Part shown: one piece after another, positions 44,249 to 64,000 of the stretch
How the letters are laid out: each line of letters starts with the position of its first letter
How positions within the stretch are numbered: position 1 is the stretch's first letter
Source of the DNA: Rhabdophis nuchalis
Lineage: Eukaryota; Chordata; Lepidosauria; Squamata; Natricidae
Assembly (NCBI GenBank): GCA_039707465.1
Contig: CM077643.1
Span: forward strand, 322,033,919-322,097,918
Length of the DNA stretch: 64,000 nt
Direction of reading: 5' to 3'
Translations under genes and position numbers: made by a program
The notes under the pieces: model-generated
Told to the model about the DNA's origin: nothing
The model's database searches: none
The model's input: only the letters and a program-made list of their open reading frames with translations

Positions 44249-45219
44249 CATTACAATACCGTTCCAAACTTTATCACATAGCTTTTTATTTCATCCTATC
44301 CTTCACAACGTGTCCTTTAATGCTTCTCAAGCAGTTGTCCTTAAACTCTTCTCCAAGACTACTTCAGCAATCTCCCCATTCTGCCTCTAAATCTAATGTT
44401 TGGCTAGTTCACTTTCAGTTGTGTGTGCAACTTACCAACATCTCTTCTTTCTTTTAACAATGGGAGAGTACTTCCAAATTGAATTGGCATAGCACCAGCA
44501 GGGATGGTGCCCAAACTGGAACACTCCCAGAGGTTCACAAGGTTCAATGAACCGTGCCACAAACATTCAATGTTGTTGGATATGAGATAGGTAGCAAATA
44601 AATTTCCTGAATAAATAAATGAAAAATAAATTCAAAATCTTGCAGCTGGCCATCCATGAAATCTACCCTTGAGTGGCTTTCTCACCTTTTTTTCCTGCAT
44701 GACCTTTCTTTCAATGATATTCTGCTTATGGCTCCCTTAGTGTTGGCTAAAGCTATCGCAGTTTAGATACCGAAGGAGGACCACACAGTGAAGATGGAAG
44801 GAAGCTTAAAATTAAGCAAGATTTATTAAGTCTAGAGCAGGGGTCCACAACTACCGACCTGTGATTGCAACTGGGCCATGGAAATGGGGGAGCATGCGTG
44901 CATGCACATGCATACCCACTTATGGAAACAGCAGGCAATTATGTGCACGTGCGCTCCATTTGCATGAGTGGTGTACACAAAATACACAATATAAGAAACA
45001 AAACTAAAAACACATAGCCTACAACCAAGAGGTGGGCTCTAGTCAATGGCAAAGGATCCAGACTCAAGTTTTCAAGGCTTTATGAAAGGTGCCACAACAA
45101 AAATGATTACTGCCTTGAGACCCCATCAACCAACTTTTTCTAGCCGGCAGTACCTAGAACATATTTATTCTTCCAGATCAGATAGGACATGTAATAAAAA
45201 ATATATTATTATTATTATT
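44249..45219. other. Intergenic upstream of copy 4
   Basis: The stretch 44249-44480 is the conserved flank. At 44838 (caggggtccacaac) the start of a hAT element of the 57521 family is visible, but its right end was not found. No gene was seen. Confidence 0.5.
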
Positions 45220-45545
45220 TGTTGTTAGTTGTGAAGTGGTGTCCGACCCATTGTGACCCCATGTTCCTCCTGGCCTCTACCATCCTCTGGAGTTCATTTA
45301 AGCTCATGCCTACTGTTTCAGTGACTCCATCCAGCCACCTCATTCTCTGTCATCCAATTCTTCTTTTGCCCTCAATCTTTCCCAGCCTTCTCCAGTGAGT
45401 CCTTCCTTCTCATTAGGTGGCCAAAGTGCTTGAGTTTCATCTTCAGGATTCGGCCTTCTAAAGAGCAGTCAGGGTTGATCTCCTCTAAGACTGACCAGTT
45501 TGATCGCCTTGCAGTCCAAGGGACTTGCAGGAGTCTTCTCCAGTA
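45220..45545 (-). mobile_element. Bov-B (RTE) type 3' end
   Basis: Landmarks such as tggtgtccgacccattgtgac, ctaccatcctctggagt and cagtccaagggactt match the 3' region shared by Bov-B LINEs and the SINEs they mobilise. No reverse transcriptase is present. The orientation is inferred from the general layout. Confidence 0.55.
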
Positions 45546-45659
45546 TTATTATTACATTATAAATAATAATTATTCAATTATATAATTTCTGCAAGCCTTT
45601 CAAAATCATTTTAAGCATCCAGTATTAACTTGCCAAAGCCAAATATTATGGTAATTGAA

Positions 45660-46594
45660 CTTTATAGCAAGGTTTATTGTGCGAGTCTGGATGGGGAGGA
45701 ACGGGCTATGACTCAACCTGTCCAAGACCGAGTGGCTATGGTTTCCGGCGCCACAACATAGCCAGTTGGTTCCATCTCTGGCTATCGGGGGCGAGTTATT
45801 AGCCCGCACAGAAAGGGCTCGCAACTTGGGTGTCCTCCTGGACTCTCGGCTGTCCTTGGACGACCATGTGGCAGCCGTAGCCAGGGGGTCCTTTTATCAG
45901 ATTTACCTGATACGCCAGTTGTGCCCCTTTCTGAATCGTGACGCCCTACGCACAGTCATGCAAGCTCTTGTCATTTCCCGCCTAGACTACTGCAATGCAC
46001 TCTGCATGGGGCTCCCCTTGAGGTGCACCCGGAGGCTCCACTTAGTGCAGATCTTGGGAGCACCAAGACACTCCCATATAACACTTCTCCTGCGCGAGCT
46101 GCACTGGCTGCCTGTGGCCTTCCGGGGGCGCTTCAAAGTTTTGGTGACCATCTTTAAAGCGCTCCATGGCATGGGTCCTAGTTATTTGCAGAACCGCCTC
46201 CTGCCACATACCTCCATCCGACCTGTCCGCTCCCACAGGGAGGGCCTCCTCAGGGTGCCGTCCGCTGGACAATGCCGGCTGGCGACTCCCAGGGGAAGGG
46301 CCTTCTCTGTGGCGGGTCCAGCCCTCTGGAACGACCTGCCCCCCGACCTTCATACTATCACGGACCTTCGCCTCTTCCGTCAAGCATTAAAGACCTTTTT
46401 TTTTTCATGCGGCCGGCCTGGCATAGTTTGTTTTTACCATTGTTTTAATAGGGTCTTAAATTATTTTAGCACGGGTTAAACTTATTTAATTTAATTTTAA
46501 ATTTATTCGACTGATTGTATTTATATGTATTTTATCTTTTTTATCATCCCTGTGCACTGCCCTGAGTCCCAAATCGGGAGAGAGGGTGGTATAC

Positions 46595-46595
<1 letters not shown>
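45660..46595 (+). mobile_element. L2-group LINE, C-terminal ORF2 and 3' UTR
   Basis: A plus-strand frame (45766-46479) encodes the end of an L2-type ORF2: RNLGVLLDSRLSLDDHV, SRLDYCNALCMGLP, LHWLPVAFRGRFKVL, LWNDLPPDL. It is followed by a 3' UTR with the typical gtgcactgccctgagtc tail. The reverse transcriptase catalytic blocks are missing (5' truncation). Confidence 0.8.
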
Positions 46596-46685
<90 letters not shown>

Positions 46686-46731
46686 ATAGAACGAACGAAC
46701 GAACGAACGAACGAACGAACGAACGAACAAA

Positions 46732-46774
<43 letters not shown>
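46596..46774. repeat. (AAAT)n array with an internal (AACG)n block
   Basis: The L2 tail continues as (AAAT)n to about 46688, changes to (AACG)n at about 46689-46727 and returns to (AAAT)n. This is a microsatellite seeded by the LINE's 3' end. Confidence 0.95.
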
Positions 46775-47264
46775 AATGATGACAAAAATAAGTGAGCTAC
46801 AGCAATGGCAACTGAACAAAGAAAAAGAGATAAGAAAAAGGAGGGTTACAATTGCTAGCAGAATATCCTACTTTTGCAATGGCTAATTACTGTCACCGTT
46901 TTTTGCTTTGAGAAAGTGTTGCTCTGAGATTTCTAGCATGCCATCCAGCAAGTGTTTCATAAACTCAGCAATTCTAACCCCATTTTCAGAAGTTGCCTCA
47001 GGTCAGTTATCCCCTTAAGAATATGTTTTCCCCTAACATGTTATCTGTTCAATCCAAGTTGGCCACAACTTCATTGGATTTTTTTTGCAGGAGGAAGAGT
47101 TGAATAAACTTTGTTCATAGATTCATTTCATGACAATTAATTAGTAACAAGATCCATTCTTCTAGTGTGTTCTTTGTCATGTGACAGTTGATTTCTCTAT
47201 AAGTGTATCAGCCTCACAACTGAATCTCTAAGCTATCCATCTGCGGTCTTAGAATAGCACAATC
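46775..47264 (+). other. Promoter-proximal region of sulfotransferase copy 4
   Basis: No coding sequence. A weak TATA-like tctataagtg lies near 47196-47205, about 60 bases before the start codon, and could serve as a core promoter. There is no clear splice acceptor just before the ATG, so the 5' UTR may be continuous here. Confidence 0.35.
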
Positions 47265-59504
<12,240 letters not shown>

Positions 59505-59649
59505 AGCGATCGCCAGTGCTACAAATATCTCATGTTCTGATTCTCTGTGTGAGGCTAAACATACTTAAGCCATTCAAGAAGAATTGGTAGTGCCAATTCA
59601 GACTTAAAGTTGCAAAGGTAACCACTATGTTACTGATTTAACAATTGCA

Positions 59650-59728
59650 GTGATTCATTTATTATTTTTATTTATTTATTTTTATTTTTCAAATTTATAC
59701 CCCGCCCTTCTCCTTGTTAGGACCCAAC
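59650..59728 (-). mobile_element. L2-group 3' tail
   Basis: (TTTA)n followed by atttataccccgcccttctcc and aggaccca is the inverted L2 3' end, only about 75 bp. It splits a partial copy of the palindromic repeat. Confidence 0.7.
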
Positions 59729-59975
59729 AACTGTGGCAAGTAAGGTCATAAAATTCCTCAGTCTCCAGATGTGCTAGATGTCATTTCTGATACCGGTAAT
59801 CCCAACACAGCTATTGGTTGGGTTATATGATGATTCAAAGATTATAGGAGTTGAAGACCAACAATCTGAAAAAAGCTGCTTTCAATACACCATTCGCTCT
59901 TTTCTCCTCTTATGGATATTGACATTTTTTTAAATATTGCATACTTATTTTTAAGTGGAAGAATGATTTTCCCGT

Positions 59976-60141
59976 GTATAAGGCATAGAAAAGTTGTTGC
60001 AACGTTTCGACAAGATCTCACTTGTCATCATCAGGCAGGCTTGTTTCTGTGAGTGTGTTGTGTCTCACAGACACAAGCCTGCCTGATGATGACAAGTGAG
60101 ATCTTGTCGAAACGTTGCAACAACTTTTCTATGCCTTATAC
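59976..60141. repeat. Near-perfect inverted repeat, 78-bp arms and 10-bp loop
   Basis: Positions 59976-60053 and 60064-60141 are reverse complements with one mismatch seen by eye, enclosing tgtgttgtgt. Each arm carries CTGATGA, a six-base-pair stem (GACAAG/CTTGTC) and GAAACGTTGC (right arm 60083-60117), similar to the conserved half of a hammerhead ribozyme, but with an unpaired T after CTGATGA. Flanking DNA around 60220-60300 is partly repeated at 60300-60415. Confidence 0.85.
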
Positions 60142-60622
60142 ATAGGAAAATCCCCGAAGCCAGCTATGCCAGCATACCTACACCCGTGAAAATCTACGAA
60201 AACAAACAAACAAACAAATATATATATATATATATATTTACCTATAAGAATGTGCTCCCTTGTTCTATGCAAGATTGGTTGAGTAATTATTGATTTTGAT
60301 ATTGCATACTTATTTTTAAGAGGAAGAACTCTTCTGGAATTAATTTAAAAAACTATACTTACCTATAAGAATGTACTCCCTTGTTCTATGCAAGGTTGGT
60401 TGAGTAATTATTGAAAGGCAGTTACTAAAAAGCTTCCATTGTCCCTCATTATGGAATTCCATATAATTTTTATTTTGCTCTGAAATTCGTCCCAAATTTG
60501 AAAAAGATAAGCTCTTGGTTCTAGCTAACATATACCAAATGTCCTGTTCTCTATGATCACTAGCACAAAGAAACTTTACAGTCAAGGCTGTCCACAAAGA
60601 GTCAAAGCTGAAAATAGGGTTT

Positions 60623-61008
60623 CCCTATAGCAGTGATGGCTAACCTTTTTTGGCTTGCGTGCCAAATTGGTGGGGAGCGCAAGGGGGTCGTGCGTGGGCG
60701 TGCCACACCCATAATGCTATGTGCACGACCCCTTGCTTTTGGTGCACTTTTTTCACTCTCCCCAGGCTCCAGAGGCTTTCTAGGAGCCTGGGGAGGGCGA
60801 AAACAGCCTCCCCCCCACCTCCAGAGGGTTCAGGAGCTTCCCAGAAGCCCCCAGAGGGCGAAAAATGGCCTCAAAAGAAGGCCTAAATCAGCTGGTCAGC
60901 ACACACGAGTGCTGGACCTGACAGGGCAACACCTCATGTGCCCTAAGAAATGGCTCCGCATGCCACCTGTGGCACCCGTGCCATAGGTTCGCCATCATGG
61001 CCCTATAG
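60623..61008. mobile_element. hAT-type element
   Basis: The element spans 60631-61000 (370 bp), beginning cagtgatggctaacc and ending with the inverse ggttcgccatcatgg. A perfect 8-bp target duplication, ccctatag, lies at 60623-60630 and 61001-61008. It is the same family as 42450-43050. Confidence 0.9.
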
Positions 61009-61161
61009 TGTCAAAAATTCCATCCTTTTTTATGTGTGATAGCCACACATAAGAAAGAGGTCCAACTTATAAGGCATATTACAATGCTGCTTCCCTCATT
61101 TTGACAAAACTCTACGCATGTCCTGGCAAACTACATACACTTATATATAATGGCCCTGTGC

Positions 61162-61467
61162 CAGTGGTGGCTTCCGGATCCCGTCACAACTAGTATGCTG
61201 CACACAGGGATGGGCATCCTAGTCAGGCCCGTGTGCTGTGCATGCCTGTGCATGCCACTGCCCTGCGACACCCAGCTGCTTGGCGGAGGTCACACAGGCA
61301 CCGCACGCTGTGCGTCTATAGGCAATTGGCCCATTCGCATTATAAACAGCTATGGAACGCAAGCAGGTGGGCAGGCCAAATGAGTCACCATATTAGTATG
61401 GTAGCTGCTGCTCCTGGCTACTACTGATACAGCCGCACCTGGCTGTACCGCCTGGAAACCACCACTG
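61162..61467. mobile_element. hAT-like element
   Basis: The ends cagtggtggcttccgg and the inverse cctggaaaccaccactg are complementary with one mismatch. No convincing 8-bp target duplication is visible, so the boundaries are less certain. Confidence 0.6.
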
Positions 61468-61479
61468 CCTGTATGTTTT

Positions 61480-61815
61480 AAAGGTTCCCCTTGCACATAT
61501 AATGCTAGTCGTTCCTGACTCTAGGGGGTGGTGCTCATCTACATTTCAAAGCAAAAGAGTCTGCACTATTGGAAGACATCTCAGTGGTCATGTGGCCAGC
61601 ATGACTAAACGCCGATGGCACATGGAACGCTGTTACCTTCCCACCAAAAGGTGGTACCTATTTTTCTACTTGCATTGTTACATGCTTCCAAACTGCTAGG
61701 TTGGCAGAAGCTGGGAAAAGCTGATTCCATTATGGGGTGCTAGGGATTCGAACTGAACTGCCGACCTTTCTGATCGACAAGCTCAGCACCTTAGCCACTG
61801 AGTCACCGGGTCACT
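61480..61815 (-). mobile_element. tRNA-derived SINE, minus orientation
   Basis: Body landmarks ggtggtgctcatctac, ggtcatgtggccagcatgac, gctgttaccttcccacc and aactgctaggttggcagaagc lead to an inverted tRNA-like head (gattcgaactgaac, ccttagccactgagtcaccggg). This is a common squamate SINE pattern. Confidence 0.75.
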
Positions 61816-61859
61816 TGTATGTGTTTCTTTAAAAGGAAATAACATTGAGATAAAATGGG

Positions 61860-62790
61860 TAGGTCTGGAGCCTTACAATACATGAAGTTCTTATTCTCCT
61901 GTGCCCTGTACTGATGAGATCACACATTGATCGCATTGGACATAGATCTGATGTCATATTTCCAGAAGCAGAATTGACAGGCTAGAAGAGTCTCAGAGGA
62001 CAGCAACAAAGATGATAGAGGGACTTGAGGACATGCCTTATGAAGGCAGGCGGAGGAAACCTCAAATGTTTAGTTGGAGGGGAAAAAACAGAGAAAAAAT
62101 ATGCTTTTCAGATTTCCCATTGTGGGCTTAAGTACATTTTCATCTTTGAGCTGTGTATTGCTTCTTTAATTCTCATTTTGCTCAGCACCATTCCGTATAG
62201 AGTAATAAACAAACCAGCCAGCAGACGTCACCCGTTTATAGTGTTTACTCTGAATAGGACAACTAGCCATAGCCTGATTTGTTAATTTCAATTTGTTATT
62301 TTTCAATTATGTTCAGGGGTCATTTGTTCAGATAAATGTTACAATAAACAAGCAAATTAATGCCTGGTATTAAATATGCATGCATACACTTACACATACC
62401 TCCCATTTTATGAATGGTTGCTGGAATTGGGTATGTCTAGTTTAATGAAAAGAAAGACTAGGGGTGACACAATAGCAGCACCCCAATATCTCAAAGGCTC
62501 CCTCAAAGAAGAGGGAGTCAAGCTATTCTCCAAAGCACCTGAAGGCAGGACAAAAAGCAATGGATGGAAACTAATCAAGGAGGAACCTAGAAATAAGGAG
62601 AAACCTCCTGGCAGTTAAAACAATTAATCAGTGGAATGGCTTGCCCTCAGAAGTTATGGCTGCTTTCTAAAAAGAGATTGGACAATTATTTGTCTGAAAT
62701 GGTAGGGTCTCCTGTTTGATCAGAGGGTTGGACTAGAAGACTTTCAAGGTCCCTTAAACTCTGTTATTCTCTTAATTATGTGGTGAGCTA
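61860..62790 (+). mobile_element. CR1-like LINE 3' end, interrupted
   Basis: Plus-strand pieces of a CR1 ORF2 end (about 61985-62060 and 62425-62690, including GRTKSNGWKLIKE) with the tail gttggactagaagactttcaagg and aactctgttattct. About 360 bp of unrelated AT-rich DNA (62065-62420) separates the two pieces. The frame is broken throughout. Confidence 0.7.
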
Positions 62791-63190
62791 GGATAGGGGT
62801 GGTTCTCAGTCCTAGTGCTGTTTGATTTTAACATGCAATACATTGATGACTGTATCCTTTTGGACAAGCTTTGGGGGTTAGTAGTGAGAGATTTTCAGAT
62901 TTGTTAAAAATCACTCGGCCCATGTTGCTAAATGGAACCCTGGAGCATCATAAGTCCACTGAATATTTAAACTTGATTATTCATTTACAGGGACATGGGG
63001 AAATTATTATTAGAAAATGAAGTGCCAATTTGGAAAGAAGTCAGTGTTTCAGCATCATAGAGAAACAAGAGGGTGATGTGGAAAGATAACAAAGACTAAG
63101 GAGAATGCTTATGTTTCAGGCAAATGATACAGTAATTAATGGGAAACAGAGATGTTAAACACAACACCTTTGTGGCTAGACATGTCCAGT
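62791..63190. other. Intergenic, nothing recognised
   Basis: No exon, RNA gene or classifiable repeat was seen. Confidence 0.5.
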
Positions 63191-63194
63191 TGTT

Positions 63195-63302
63195 GTTTTT
63201 TCTCTCCATTTAATCATGTCCAATTCTTGGAGTTTGCTTGGACAAGTCCCTGCAGTTTTCTTGGCCAGGATTTCCAGAAGTGGTTTGCCGTGGCCTCCTA
63301 CT
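63195..63302. mobile_element. Bov-B/SINE-type fragment
   Basis: ttcttggccaggatttccag and gtggtttgccgtggcctcct match the conserved part of a Bov-B-associated SINE. Short and degraded. Confidence 0.45.
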
Positions 63303-63333
63303 TAAGGCTGAGAGAAAGCCTGATGCCTAAACC

Positions 63334-63391
63334 ATTGCACTCAGTGGTGGTTTTCCCAAAAAAAATATGACTGGTTTTCTCCCTCCCTCCC

Positions 63392-63431
<40 letters not shown>

Positions 63432-63568
63432 TGCTGCTTCTGCGCATGTGTAGAAGCTTCTATGCATGTGCAGAAGTGTTCAGGTGGGTGGGCGGAGCCT
63501 CCTACTGCCGCTACTACCAGTTCACCCAATCCAGGTTGAATCAGGATCAACCCACCTCTGATTACACT
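63334..63568. mobile_element. hAT-type MITE with internal (CT)n
   Basis: The element spans 63342-63560, beginning cagtggtggttttcc and ending with the inverse tcaacccacctctg. The target duplication is attgcact/attacact (7 of 8). A CT tract of about 30 bp lies inside. Confidence 0.75.
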
Positions 63569-63887
63569 AAACAGGCTCTTTAGGTGTTTAAAAAAGTGTT
63601 TCACACTTGGAAAGGGGCCAACACTATTGCGTACATGCCTAATAAATTATATCCTCTGGTATTTGACTTGAACAAGAAATGAACCGAAGGGAAAGATTCC
63701 TCCAATAGAGGGAAAGGTTTTTTTTCCTTCTTATTCTAAACTTTTACTCTTTGTAGCACTTTTGTAACTGTGAAGTCATGAATGTCATGTTGTAGTTGAA
63801 GAAAAACATATAAGTTTGAATCATTTTGCCTCAGGCTTTTACAATTGTTTTCTTATTCATTTCTTTATTCAATTTATATACCCACCA

Positions 63888-64000
63888 GTGGTGGGTTTCT
63901 GTAAGCTCGCACCTACTCGCAAGAGCCGGATGGTGAAACTTAGAGAGCCGGTGAGAGGGGATTCCACCGGCAGACCCAGAAGTAAGTCTGGCCTGCCGCT
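63888..64000. mobile_element. hAT-type MITE, left end, cut by the window edge
   Basis: ccagtggtgggtttctgtaag matches the left end of the preceding family. The right end lies outside the window. Confidence 0.5.

Overview
The window is vertebrate nuclear DNA, most likely from a squamate reptile and probably a snake. The evidence is genes built from short exons with GT/AG introns, together with the squamate repeat mix: L2/CR1-group LINEs with their GGGCGG-type 3' tails, Bov-B-type 3' ends, several L1 lineages, tRNA-derived SINEs, many short hAT elements with 8-bp target duplications, Ty3/Gypsy fragments and very long tetranucleotide arrays. The organism call is inferred from repeat content, not from a database match.

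The host genes form a tandem array of cytosolic sulfotransferases on the plus strand that look like SULT6B1. Copy 1 shows only its last two exons (2592-3758). Copy 2 (9053-17516) has seven exons that join into an open 312-residue protein. Copy 3 (29454-32121) keeps exons 1, 4 and 5 only and is a pseudogene. Copy 4 (47265-59504) has seven exons giving 311 residues and is more divergent. Intact members would transfer sulfonate from PAPS to a small acceptor in the cytosol. Copies 2 and 4 each carry a different substitution in the PAPS-binding signature.

Copies 2 and 3 lie in two large direct duplication units, about 8195-24132 and 24838-42608. Each unit carries a 51-bp exon that reads as the first coding exon of the FMR1/FXR family, with its splice donor and CpG-rich upstream sequence. 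After the duplication, unit 2 gained a 5'-truncated L1 (25131-28904) and a nearly complete L1 (35194-41010). Both have target-site duplications and a matching empty site in unit 1. Unit 1 holds a Ty3/Gypsy 3' fragment (19985-21320) that unit 2 lacks.

The left edge (1-1684) is a composite TATC/TACC/GTCT array. An ORF1-only L1-type element with a 15-bp target duplication lies at 4758-6681. Introns of copy 4 hold an L1 3' stub, several SINEs, a Ty3/Gypsy gag-LTR fragment (53102-54656) with inverted 17-bp ends and a nested hAT element, and several other hAT elements. The right end (59505-64000) is intergenic and contains a 78-bp-arm hairpin, hAT elements, a SINE and a CR1 fragment. No bacterial-type features, CRISPR arrays, rRNA genes or functional tRNA genes were seen.
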